A stretch of 30,452 nucleotides of DNA from Methanocella_A sp964548585 (GTDB lineage: Archaea; Halobacteriota; Methanocellia; Methanocellales; Methanocellaceae): the NCBI GenBank assembly GCA_964548585.1, contig CAZJRS010000041.1:1-30452 (forward strand), in the 5' to 3' direction. The number at the start of each line of letters is the position of its first letter. The stretch's first letter is position 1. The notes beneath the pieces are model-generated. The model saw only the letters and a list, made by a program, of their open reading frames with translations. It made no database searches and was not told the origin of the DNA. The position numbers were made by a program, and so were the translations under genes. Below, piece after piece: positions 1 through 7,350 of this stretch.

Positions 1-605
1 ACCAGGCCGCTGGAGATGATCGATATTAAAACGGCGAGCTCTCCCGGGTTCATGCCCGGACGGATTGTCCCGTCCCCCATGCCGACCTGTACCGCACTGC
101 GCATGGTTTCGAACATCCCCCACCGCAGCCGGGAGATCTCCCGGACGACTTCACTATCAGTTGTTTCCGACAACTTGACCCAGTTGCGTTCTCCCGTACT
201 GGTAGGCAGCATGGCCGTATCATCGCTGTCAACCATTTTGCACAAATCGAACCGTCCCGAGAAATAATAGCTGATCAGGCGGTGATAGTCAGGGTACTGT
301 TTCGCGAAATCGAAGGATACGTTTCCAATGACAGCCAGACGTTCCAGGCCTGTACCAGCGTTATTTACACTGACAAGAAGCATTTCGTAGTTGACTGTGA
401 CTCCGCGCAGGACCACTGTGAAGAACAGCGCCTCTTTGCTCATGAAATATCGGTAGATGGTGGCTTTGTTGAGCTTGATCTCCTTCGCTATGTCGTCCAT
501 TGAGACGTTCTCGTAGCCCTTCGAGAAGAACAGTTTCTGGGCTGCGTCGATGATGTCGTTGCGCCGCTGCTCCTTTTCCCTTGCCTTCCATTCCGATACT
601 GACAT
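1..605 (-). CDS. TetR/AcrR family regulator 1 (3' end outside window)
   Basis: This is a DNA-binding repressor-type protein. It starts at the ATG at 605-603, with the Shine-Dalgarno AGGTGA at 616-611, and stays open to the left edge (201 codons seen), so its C-terminus is missing. Residues about 15-62 form the TetR helix-turn-helix, with the recognition segment SMDDIAKEIKLNKATIYRYF. The rest is the helical ligand-binding and dimerisation domain. It is closely related along its length to the regulator at 6516-7268, sharing for example KLFFS-GY-NVSMDDIAK, the ALFF-VVLRGV block and the PDY..-YY/FSGRF block, so the two are paralogues. It lies downstream of rsgA on the same strand but has its own TATA-like promoter. 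The ligand is unknown. The family is certain; the target is inferred. Confidence 0.9.
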   Translation of the reverse strand, partial: MSVSEWKAREKEQRRNDIIDAAQKLFFSKGYENVSMDDIAKEIKLNKATIYRYFMSKEALFFTVVLRGVTVNYEMLLVSVNNAGTGLERLAVIGNVSFDFAKQYPDYHRLISYYFSGRFDLCKMVDSDDTAMLPTSTGERNWVKLSETTDSEVVREISRLRWGMFETMRSAVQVGMGDGTIRPGMNPGELAVLISIISSGL

Positions 606-647
606 CGTTTTCACCTGTGCCGGTCTCGCATTAAGCCTATAGCTGCA

Positions 648-690
648 TACTACTGTATAGCCAATGGTTATTTTCAGGCTATATATAGCT
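648..690 (-). promoter_or_regulatory. Promoter and possible operator region of TetR regulator 1
   Basis: The palindrome GCTATATATAGC (679-690) provides a TATA box for the minus-strand gene. Downstream of it are a GGTTAT half-site (666-671), like the palindromes near the second TetR gene, and an inverted repeat TATAGCC (656-662)/GGCTATA (677-683). The decamer TACTGTATAG (651-660) also occurs, reverse-complemented, in the leader of the efflux pump gene (CTATACAGTA, 3571-3580). Autoregulation is inferred, not shown. Confidence 0.45.
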
Positions 691-764
691 TTAGACCAAG
701 GAGGGACCTGCCGGAGCAGTCGATAACACCGGTTTTCCGGAAATGGCGACCCCAAGGATCGCAG

Positions 765-812
765 ATGTGGCCACATTTGTGGTCACAAACGTGGCCACAA
801 ATGTGGTCTGAA
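765..812. repeat. Four tandem 12-bp palindromic units
   Basis: The units are ATGTGGCCACAT, TTGTGGTCACAA, ACGTGGCCACAA and ATGTGGTCTGAA, with centres exactly 12 bp apart. The first is a perfect palindrome; the next two are near-perfect and the last keeps only its left half. In addition, 771-782 and 795-806 form a perfect 12-bp inverted repeat around a 12-nt loop. The block lies just beyond the rsgA stop codon on the minus strand, so it could be an RNA hairpin at the transcript end or a protein-binding array. Confidence 0.75.
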
Positions 813-824
813 TTACTGGAAAGG

Positions 825-1892
825 TCAGAAATCCCCTCGTTTCCTGCTCTCCTTGATCGCCCCGGCGATCTTTACCATCTTTTTCCACTTCTTTTTCTCT
901 GCGATATTGAGCTCGGGGTTCTTCTTTCTTTCAATGGCGAGCTGCTCCCTTTGCAGCTTCCGGTAGCTCTCCAGCCGGGTCTCTGACAGAGTCCCGTCAC
1001 CAAGCGCCTTTCGGATGGCGCAGCCGGGCTCGGTCTCATGCCGACAGTCGGAAAATTTACACTGGCGCTCAAGCTCTTCGATGTCGCTGAACAGGCTCTG
1101 CAGCCCATCTCCGACGTCCCATAGCTGGAGTTCCCGCATACCAGGATTATCTATAATGACTCCGCCGTTTTCGAGCATGATCAAGGTTCTCTCGGTGGTG
1201 ACGTGCCTGCCCCTGCTGTCGTCTTCCCGAATTTCTCCGACCTTCTGCAGCTCCCGCCCCGAGAGTGCGTTGATCAGCGTCGACTTGCCCACGCCGGAGG
1301 AGCCCAGCAGGGCGACCGTCTTACCTTCCTGCATGTATGGTAGCAGCTGATCGAGGCCCCTGTCCGCTACGGAGCTGATCACATATGCGGTCACGTCGGG
1401 GGCGATCTCTTTCACTTCCTGCAGCTTCTGGTCTGCGTCGTCGCAGACGTCCGCTTTGCTCAGGATCACCACCGGCTCCGCGCCGCTTTCCCGGGCGACG
1501 ACGAGGTACCGCTCCAGCCGCCTCAGGTTGAAATCCTTATTGAGTGAAGTGACGATGAATACAGTGTCGATGTTGGTGACGAGCACCTGCTCGCCGGTAA
1601 CCCGGCCCGCGTCTTTCCGGGAAAACTTACTCTTCCGGGGAAGGATAGCATGGATCGTAGCCAGTCCGGTAACGTCTTTCGAGAGAGCCACCCAGTCACC
1701 GGTCGCAGGCTGATCGCCGCCCTGGCGCAGGTTGCCTGAGACCCGGGCCCTGATCTCGCCGTCTTTAGTGTAGACTTGATAGCCGGTCTTGTGTACGGTC
1801 GAGACTCTGCCGGGCTCGTATACTCCTGCGTACTCTCTAAAATGATTTCCGAAAAAGGGGCTCCAGCCCAGCTTCTTTAATAAAGGATCCAT
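825..1892 (-). CDS. rsgA: Ribosome small subunit-dependent GTPase RsgA (YjeQ) homologue
   Basis: This 355-residue protein is a circularly permuted GTPase. In bacteria RsgA checks late 30S subunit maturation. An N-terminal OB-like region (about 35-95) is followed by the permuted motifs: G4 LSKAD at 144-148, the P-loop GSSGVGKST at 197-205, and G3 DNPGM at 248-252. The C-terminal zinc knuckle has ligands Cys278, Cys283, His285 and Cys291. A lysine-rich tail follows. The ATG at 1892 is preceded by GGAGATGA. The upstream neighbour on the same strand is the efflux pump, 87 bp away, so co-transcription is possible. RsgA is mainly bacterial, so ancient transfer into this archaeal lineage is likely. 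Whether it acts on the archaeal small subunit cannot be told from sequence. Confidence 0.92.
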   Translation of the reverse strand: MDPLLKKLGWSPFFGNHFREYAGVYEPGRVSTVHKTGYQVYTKDGEIRARVSGNLRQGGDQPATGDWVALSKDVTGLATIHAILPRKSKFSRKDAGRVTGEQVLVTNIDTVFIVTSLNKDFNLRRLERYLVVARESGAEPVVILSKADVCDDADQKLQEVKEIAPDVTAYVISSVADRGLDQLLPYMQEGKTVALLGSSGVGKSTLINALSGRELQKVGEIREDDSRGRHVTTERTLIMLENGGVIIDNPGMRELQLWDVGDGLQSLFSDIEELERQCKFSDCRHETEPGCAIRKALGDGTLSETRLESYRKLQREQLAIERKKNPELNIAEKKKWKKMVKIAGAIKESRKRGDF

Positions 1893-1979
1893 ATTGTCAT
1901 CTCCAGTATAGTTTTTGTATAAAATGATTAAAAAGATATCGGTGACAGTTGATGGAATAAAAATAGAAGGGAATGCCGC

Positions 1980-3404
1980 TTAGACATTCCTCAGCGCAGA
2001 TGACAATACCCCTACGACGCACAACCCTCCCGCTACGATCATAATAGCACCGATCGTATTCGCCAGCAGCGATGGGCCTGCCGTCAGCACAGACCCGTGA
2101 TAACCACCGATGCCCATCCCCAGGGTCAGCAGGATGCTGGCCGCCAGCACTCCCAGCCCGTTAGCCAGGTTGCCGGCGGTAGACGTTATGCCTGAGGCTA
2201 GCGCGAACTTCTCAGGGGGAACCGCATTCATGATCTCAGCGCTGTTGGAGCTCTGGAACAAGCCATCTCCGATGCCTCTCAAGATCAAAGCTGCTGCGAT
2301 CAGGCTTATGCTGATCGACGCAAATGCGAAACCTTGCAGCAGACAGGCTGCCACCAGGATCAGCATACCAGCGGCAGCGGTGAACTTCCACCGGTACTTA
2401 TCGTACAGCCACCCACCCGCTGGGGCGGCGAAGATCATAGCCAGCGGAGACAGCATGAACAGCAACCCGACCTGGGTTGCCGTATAGCCCATGACGCCCT
2501 CCAGATAAAACGGCCCGAGGACTGCCAGCATGATGATGGCCACATAGGATATTACCATGCTGATAACAGGCAGCGTGAACGCTTTACCTGAGAAGATGGA
2601 CAGGTCCAGCAATGGCTTGCTACACCGGGATTCCTGAAGAAGGAAGGCACCGAGCGACAGCCCGAAAACGATCCCGTAAGCGGCAGATATAGAAGTGATC
2701 GTCAGGCCATTTGACATTTCACTGACAAACATCATCAACGAAACCACTGATACAACCAGCGTCACCGCTCCGATCCAGTCCATTTCCCGGCGCTGTACGA
2801 CCGTTTCCTGTGTTTTCAGGTATTTCACCGCACAGGCGATCAATACTATGCCAATGGGCACGTTGACAAAAAAGATGGCCTGCCAGCCGAAATTGTCCAC
2901 GATGAAGCCGCCGATGCCCGGGGCGATCAAGGCGACGAATCCATAGGTGGCTGCTATGGATCCCATAGCTCTGCCTCGTTCTTCAGGCGGGAAAGCTTCG
3001 AAGAGGATGGCGCCGCTGATACCGGCAACCATTGAGGCGCCGATGCCCTGCAGTACACGAAATAGAATTAAAAGCCCCATGTCGGGAGCTAATCCGCAGG
3101 CCAGAGAGCTCAGGGTGAAGAGACAAAAACCGGCCAGGTAGAGCCGGGTCTTGCCGGTAAACTCAGAAATTCTGGCGAAGATGATGAACAGGCTGGTCAT
3201 GGCTAACAGGTAGCCTGTGATCATCCACTGCGACTGTGCTACGCTGGCGTTAAACCAGGCAGTCACCGTCGGCAGCGCTATGTTTACCATGAAACCATCA
3301 AGCACTGACATCAGGACTCCGGTCAGGACGATGGCCATGATTGCGTATTTGTTCTTGTAAGTGATACCCGGTAAAGATGCCGGATTTTGAGTTGATTCAA
3401 GCAT
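1980..3404 (-). CDS. MFS drug efflux transporter, DHA2 (EmrB/QacA) family
   Basis: This 474-residue integral membrane protein, probably with 14 segments, is a proton-coupled exporter of toxic compounds by family. The first segment carries the DHA2 signature LDGFMVNIALPTV (about 35-47). The loop after segment 2 has a motif-A-like RISEFTGKTRLY. The antiporter region reads APGIGGFIVDNFGWQAIFFV and continues into NVPIG, as in QacA/EmrB proteins. The ATG at 3404 is preceded by AAGGA (3414-3410). A palindrome of TetR-operator geometry sits far upstream (3608-3622), and TetR regulator 1 lies two genes downstream, which suggests an inducible pump. The substrate cannot be predicted. Confidence 0.92.
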   Translation of the reverse strand: MLESTQNPASLPGITYKNKYAIMAIVLTGVLMSVLDGFMVNIALPTVTAWFNASVAQSQWMITGYLLAMTSLFIIFARISEFTGKTRLYLAGFCLFTLSSLACGLAPDMGLLILFRVLQGIGASMVAGISGAILFEAFPPEERGRAMGSIAATYGFVALIAPGIGGFIVDNFGWQAIFFVNVPIGIVLIACAVKYLKTQETVVQRREMDWIGAVTLVVSVVSLMMFVSEMSNGLTITSISAAYGIVFGLSLGAFLLQESRCSKPLLDLSIFSGKAFTLPVISMVISYVAIIMLAVLGPFYLEGVMGYTATQVGLLFMLSPLAMIFAAPAGGWLYDKYRWKFTAAAGMLILVAACLLQGFAFASISISLIAAALILRGIGDGLFQSSNSAEIMNAVPPEKFALASGITSTAGNLANGLGVLAASILLTLGMGIGGYHGSVLTAGPSLLANTIGAIMIVAGGLCVVGVLSSALRNV

Positions 3405-3783
3405 AGGAATTCCTTGTTAGTTGATAGCGTCCGCTAAATGTGGATAATAATTGGTGCGCATGAATAGCTAAAGCGGAGAGCCGTGAGGCATTAAGAGTGA
3501 AGTTGGTAAAGCATCGGTAAAACGAAGCTTTGAGAACCTCAGCATCCTTCACAGAAGCCATTTATGGAGACTATACAGTAACCGTTCAGAAAAACGCACT
3601 AAGGCAGTACTACCAAGTAGTAAGTTTCGATTATATTTAATGGTTTAGGATATAACGGTGAGAGCTCGGCGATGAAGAGAGACCGGAAATAAAAAAGCAT
3701 GATTCAGGCACCTGGGGTCTGCGGTACAGCTCTACAAGCAAACGGCATACCCAGATACACTGACTGATAATAGTTGATGCCGT
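3405..3783. other. Intergenic region between mcrD and the efflux pump
   Basis: This 379-bp stretch has no convincing gene. On the minus strand it carries, in order of transcription, the mcrD transcript-end inverted repeat, the pump promoter with palindrome (3608-3640), and a leader of about 200 nt. The leader contains the decamer CTATACAGTA (3571-3580) that recurs in the TetR regulator 1 promoter. A 54-codon open frame (3561-3397) runs into the pump start but has no ribosome binding site. Confidence 0.6.
3608..3640 (-). promoter_or_regulatory. Efflux pump promoter with TetR-type palindrome
   Basis: TACTAC-CAA-GTAGTA (3608-3622) is a perfect 6-3-6 inverted repeat. It lies downstream of an A/T-rich TATA candidate, read as TTAAATATAA on the minus strand (3640-3631), so a bound protein would cover the likely transcription start. 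The 3-bp spacer matches the other TetR-type operators in this window, but the arm sequence differs. The cognate regulator is unknown; TetR regulator 1 is a candidate. Confidence 0.5.
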
Positions 3784-3785
3784 TT
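3740..3785 (-). terminator. Long stem-loop at the end of mcrD
   Basis: AAACGGCAT (3740-3748) and ATGCCGTTT (3777-3785) are a perfect 9-bp inverted repeat around a 28-nt loop. The stem begins at the mcrD stop codon. There is no strong T-run after it, so it may serve 3'-end stability rather than termination. Confidence 0.4.
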
Positions 3786-4290
3786 ATTCGTCAGCACCCT
3801 TGTGGCTGCAGCACGACGATTGTGGCTTCGCCTTCGGGTCGAACAGCCCTACGCTGATCTCGTCGACGTTTCCGCCCTTGCGCACGTAGTCGGTGAGCGT
3901 CTTTTTCGTCCGGATATAGACACCTTCGTACATCTCGAACGGGAACGGTAGCACCGTCTCTGCGGCTTTGCGGATTTGCTCTATGGCATCGATGTTATCG
4001 ATCTCGATCCAGATCCTTCCCACCTGGACGGAGAGTTCGACCTTCTCGCCCTTGATGTTGAGGTACGTCTTTCCCCTGGTGTCAAACTTACCCTCCAGCA
4101 GGTCAGATACCGTTTCCTTAGGCAGCCTGGGACCATGTACGACCATTCTAGTGATGCCGCCGATCGTGTTCAGCTCGTCAATCAGCTTCTGAGCCGTCTC
4201 GACGTTGAGCACCCTCAGGGGGAAGACTTCGATCTGCATCAGCCCGTTCTCGTTCTTTTTTCCGGATATCGGTGTGTTGAATCTCGACAT
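3784..4290 (-). CDS. mcrD: Methyl-coenzyme M reductase operon protein D (orphan copy)
   Basis: This is a 168-residue McrD. The family is encoded in mcr operons, binds methyl-coenzyme M reductase and is linked to its assembly or activation. Family features seen are the N-terminal QIEVFPLRVLNVETAQKLID, the segment VVHGPRLPKETV, the VELSVQVGRIWIEI strand pair, and the VLPFPFEMYEGVYIRTKKTL block followed by TDYVRKGG. The C-terminus ends in a small Cys-Cys-Ser-His cluster (QSSCCSHKGADE). No mcrB, C, G or A gene is nearby: the gene stands alone between the amidohydrolase and the pump. It may be the only mcrD or a paralogue of one in the mcr operon. The ATG at 4290 has a TATA-like TTTATATT about 30 bp upstream, so the leader is very short. 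Confidence 0.88.
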   Translation of the reverse strand: MSRFNTPISGKKNENGLMQIEVFPLRVLNVETAQKLIDELNTIGGITRMVVHGPRLPKETVSDLLEGKFDTRGKTYLNIKGEKVELSVQVGRIWIEIDNIDAIEQIRKAAETVLPFPFEMYEGVYIRTKKTLTDYVRKGGNVDEISVGLFDPKAKPQSSCCSHKGADE

Positions 4291-4314
4291 TTTTTAGCCT
4301 CAGTTTCTAGGTAT

Positions 4315-4324
4315 GAATATAAAG
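4315..4324 (-). promoter_or_regulatory. TATA box of mcrD
   Basis: On the minus strand CTTTATATTC fits the archaeal TATA element. With a start about 25 nt downstream, the mRNA would begin a few bases before the ATG at 4290, which suggests a nearly leaderless message. The remaining gap to the amidohydrolase (up to 4559) shows nothing else I recognise. Confidence 0.5.
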
Positions 4325-4559
4325 GGCGGCGTGTATCGCCTGTGCCCGCTGCTATGAACTTGATAATAGGCAGTGGGAGTACTAATAGTGATCAGTATAA
4401 GGCAAAAAACTTTACGATATCCGGATAGGAATTCTGTTTACGAGCCAGCTGTAAAAAATGGGCGGATATAGCCTCGTGGAAATGATATCCAGCTAACCCT
4501 CACCTGCGGCTTATCGATCCAGTTCTCGAATAATGTCGACTGCATGAATCGATAATCCC

Positions 4560-6149
4560 TCAGCTATGACGTGCATATACCCTCACGCCGTCTTTCCATG
4601 TCTCTGCCACAACAGGTGGGTTCTTCGGGTCAAGCTCGCCTTCGAGGATCACCAGATCTGCCACGAGCCCTTTTTTCAGCATGCCCCTCTCATTTTCCTG
4701 GCCTCCGGCAAAGGCGGCACCTGCGGTGAATATCTGCAGCCACCGATCAAAGGGCATACCCTGCTCAGGAAACAGGGCATTACCGGCCCCATCGCTCATG
4801 GTGGCGCCCATCACTGCGCTCTTGATAGGATCCCGACCGTCCATGAAGCCGCCGGGGTCGTCACTGGAGCCGGCAACCGTGACTCCGCAATTCACCAGGT
4901 CGCGGAAAGCAAACCAGCTTAAGCCCTCGAAAGGCACCTGCTTCAATCGCTGCGACCCCTGTAAGAAGCAGGGCTGTACTGCGGTGCATCCACCCATGGA
5001 TGCCAGGCGTTTGATCAAGGATTCGTTGAGTAGGAACAGGTGCTCGATTCGGGGCCTCATCTCAAAACCGGGGGGAGCCTGGTGGGCGGCGGTTTCAAAA
5101 GCCGAAAGGACAGCCTCCGTCGACCCGTTCCCGATCGAGTGAACGCATACGCGGAACCTTCGCCGAGTCGCCTCTGTCAGCATGCCCTCAAAATCATCGC
5201 GAGGGGCTGCAAAGGTGTAAGGAGTACCTCCGATCTTGCCGGTGAAGGTCATAGAGCCCGCTATGCCACCGTCGGCAAACAGCTTGACGGGACCAACCCT
5301 TAGCTGTTCATCACCTGTGCCGGTGATCGGCCCGTCGAAGCATCTGCTCAGACAGTTATCCAGCATGGTCTCGCCATGGGGCATCATCAGCACGGAAACC
5401 GGCAGCCGGCCTTCTGCGTGCAACAGGCGATAAGCGGCATCTGCAGCAGGGGTAACCCCGGGATCATGGACCGCTGTGATACCAAAGGGAAGGAGCTGCC
5501 GGGCACGAGCCTCGATCAGGTCGGCGTATTCCCCGGGACTTGTCTCCAGCGCAAGCTTGAACAGCGGAGCCTCTGCCTGCTCAAATAGTAGTCCGATAGG
5601 CATTCCATCGCTGTCGCGAACGATCTTCCCGCACTGCGGGTCCGGTGACGACCCACTTATGCCTGCCATATCAAGCGCCTGGGTATTCGCCACACTCTTG
5701 TGGAAGCTGTGATGGATCAGCAGGACTGGCTTGTCGATGCCGGATTCATCCAGATCTTGCCGGGTGAAAGCGGCTCCGCCCTGCTCCACGTCCATCCAGG
5801 GAAAACCGACGATCCACGCTGCATCTGGATGAGCCTGGGCATGGTTCTTGATCGCATGTAGAACCTCTTCCGTTTTGAACAAGCCCCTCAGGTTCGCCCA
5901 CCCTGGCAAAAAACACCCGAATGACAGGTGGTTGTGTGCATCGATGAACCCTGGTATCAAAGTACTGCCATTCAGGTTGATAATTTCTGCAGCTGGATAG
6001 GACTTCAGTAGACTGGTTTCACCAACTTCGACAATACGATCGCCCTGGATGACGACGACCTCTACCTGACCCATTTCAGGATCCATAGTCCTGATCTGCC
6101 CACCAATGAACACGACAGCACGTGTCTCCTTTTCTGATGCTTTGCTCAT
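4560..6149 (-). CDS. YtcJ-like metal-dependent amidohydrolase
   Basis: This is a 529-residue hydrolase of the amidohydrolase superfamily (amidohydrolase-3/YtcJ group), which cleaves C-N bonds of small amides or cyclic ureas in the cytoplasm. The ATG at 6149-6147 is chosen because a strong AAGGAGGG (6162-6155) lies 5 nt upstream. An in-frame TTG at 6167 is a poorer start. A small beta domain precedes the metal site HNH (His72, His74, in DAHNHLSF). Further conserved parts are the central FADGGIAGSM, VCVHSIGNGS, PRIEHLFLLNE and the late SSDDPGGFMDGRDP. The C-terminus returns to the beta domain (LVADLVILEGELDPKNP). No signal peptide is seen. The substrate is unknown; YtcJ proteins act on varied amides. 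Repeated TetR-type operators in its promoter point to induction by a small molecule, perhaps its substrate. Confidence 0.88.
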   Translation of the reverse strand: MSKASEKETRAVVFIGGQIRTMDPEMGQVEVVVIQGDRIVEVGETSLLKSYPAAEIINLNGSTLIPGFIDAHNHLSFGCFLPGWANLRGLFKTEEVLHAIKNHAQAHPDAAWIVGFPWMDVEQGGAAFTRQDLDESGIDKPVLLIHHSFHKSVANTQALDMAGISGSSPDPQCGKIVRDSDGMPIGLLFEQAEAPLFKLALETSPGEYADLIEARARQLLPFGITAVHDPGVTPAADAAYRLLHAEGRLPVSVLMMPHGETMLDNCLSRCFDGPITGTGDEQLRVGPVKLFADGGIAGSMTFTGKIGGTPYTFAAPRDDFEGMLTEATRRRFRVCVHSIGNGSTEAVLSAFETAAHQAPPGFEMRPRIEHLFLLNESLIKRLASMGGCTAVQPCFLQGSQRLKQVPFEGLSWFAFRDLVNCGVTVAGSSDDPGGFMDGRDPIKSAVMGATMSDGAGNALFPEQGMPFDRWLQIFTAGAAFAGGQENERGMLKKGLVADLVILEGELDPKNPPVVAETWKDGVRVYARHS

Positions 6150-6234
6150 AATGTCCCTCCTTGCCAATGCCAGAATCGATCACCGATACTTCCGGCATGC
6201 AGCGGCATTCAACCGAAAGTTACATCATAATCAT

Positions 6235-6291
6235 TAGTTATTTTGTAACCATCGGTTATCATGTAACCAGTGGTTATTTTTTATATATAAA
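6235..6291 (-). promoter_or_regulatory. Amidohydrolase promoter with tandem TetR-type operators
   Basis: The TATA element on the minus strand, TTTATATATAAA, lies at about 6291-6280. Downstream in the direction of transcription are a half-site TGGTTAT (6271-6277), a full site CGGTTAT-CAT-GTAACCA (6253-6269) and a full site TAGTTAT-TTT-GTAACCA (6235-6251). They repeat every 18 bp. The same palindrome, TGGTTAT-TTG-ATAACCA, lies in the promoter of the TetR gene upstream. Occupation would block the predicted start near 6257. Confidence 0.7.
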
Positions 6292-6452
6292 CGTTTGGTA
6301 CTCTTTAAAAATCGCCTGATATGCAGGTCCCATGAAAAGATTGACTGTATATAAGTGGCATACGGATAGACAGGATGATACCATACGATCCGATTTATGA
6401 GAAAACTTGTCTGATAAATGGCTTCTGCCAGCTAAAGTGTCTTGACTTAAAA

Positions 6453-6482
6453 GTGGTCATACATGTTATAAAGACCACAAAA
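6453..6482 (-). terminator. Stem-loop after TetR regulator 2
   Basis: GTGGTC (6453-6458) and GACCAC (6473-6478) form a 6-bp stem with a 14-nt loop. On the minus strand the stem is followed by TTTT. It sits about 35 bp beyond the stop codon of the regulator gene, fitting a transcript end. The rest of the gap 6150-6515 holds the amidohydrolase promoter and nothing else recognised. Confidence 0.45.
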
Positions 6483-6515
6483 ACTCCGGATTAATCTCCA
6501 CAGGAAAGAAGGGGG

Positions 6516-7268
6516 TTAATTACGCTTATTTTTGCTCGGGACAGCTTTTACCATGAACATATGGTTGATGTAGTTACCAAGGTCCCGGGAAAAGTTCAGC
6601 TGGTCGATACCCTTGCCGTCGAGTGCTTTTTTCAGGTCTGGACGCATTTCGGGGATGCTCTCGAGAAGCAGCGTAAACACGACGGCCGCCTCTTCTGGAT
6701 CGAGGTTCGCTCGAAATGTCCCTTCTTCGATGCCCGCGCTGATGGAATACCGGGTGATGACGAATATCTCGTTGTTCAGCTCGATGATCTGCTTTGCGAC
6801 CTCGTGGTTTGCCCGATTGGCAGCTATGTCAGCGTTTTTCCACGCCTTCAGCGGGGAGTCAAGCGCGGATAACATCTGGAACTCGTCGACGTTCATCATG
6901 TCTGCCAGGTTGAACCTCCCGGAGTAGAAGTAGTTATAGACACGGTTATAGTCGGGGTGTCGCTTGACAAACGAGAAGTACGCGTGCCCGATCTCCCAGA
7001 GCTTTTCCGAGCCGGTACCCGCCTTAGCCACATTCTCCTTGACCAGTGCGTTGAGAATCCTTACTCCGCGCAGCACGACGGCAAAAAACAGCGCTTCCTT
7101 GTTCTTGAAATAAAGGTAGAGCGTGGCCTTGTTCAGCTCCACATCTTTAGCAATGTCGTCCATCGAGACGTTGTCGTAACCCCGGGAGAAGAACAGTTTC
7201 TCGGCAGCGTTGATAATGTTGTCACGTCGCTGCCCCTTTTCCCGCTCTTTCCGTTCCGCTATCGACAC
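6516..7268 (-). CDS. TetR/AcrR family regulator 2
   Basis: This 250-residue repressor-type protein starts at GTG (7268-7266), with AGGTG about 10 nt upstream. The helix-turn-helix is at about 16-62 (SMDDIAKDVELNKATLYLYF), nearly identical to TetR regulator 1, and the ligand domain follows with PDYNRVYNYFYSGRFNLADM and other shared blocks. The C-terminus ends in a basic tail (PSKNKRN). It is transcribed toward the amidohydrolase from its own promoter, which contains the palindrome TGGTTAT-TTG-ATAACCA. Copies of that palindrome sit in front of the amidohydrolase. The inferred role is autoregulated repressor of the amidohydrolase gene. The inducer is unknown. Confidence 0.92.
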   Translation of the reverse strand: MSIAERKEREKGQRRDNIINAAEKLFFSRGYDNVSMDDIAKDVELNKATLYLYFKNKEALFFAVVLRGVRILNALVKENVAKAGTGSEKLWEIGHAYFSFVKRHPDYNRVYNYFYSGRFNLADMMNVDEFQMLSALDSPLKAWKNADIAANRANHEVAKQIIELNNEIFVITRYSISAGIEEGTFRANLDPEEAAVVFTLLLESIPEMRPDLKKALDGKGIDQLNFSRDLGNYINHMFMVKAVPSKNKRN

Positions 7269-7292
7269 TGCAGTCTCACACCTTGCCAGCTA

Positions 7293-7330
7293 TGGTTATT
7301 TGATAACCACTGGCCATGGGGTATATAAAT
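7293..7330 (-). promoter_or_regulatory. Autoregulatory promoter of TetR regulator 2
   Basis: TGGTTAT-TTG-ATAACCA (7293-7309) is a perfect 7-3-7 palindrome. The TATA box on the minus strand (ATTTATATAC, 7330-7321) lies just upstream, placing the predicted start inside the palindrome. This is the classical layout of TetR autorepression. Confidence 0.7.
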
Positions 7331-7350
7331 ACTTCGTTTTTGGGTTACTC

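Noticed and set aside
3397..3561. A 54-codon minus-strand open frame running from the pump leader into the pump start (ATG at 3561).
   Set aside because: No ribosome binding site, no recognisable features and an overlap with a well-supported start. Could be a leader peptide, but nothing supports it.
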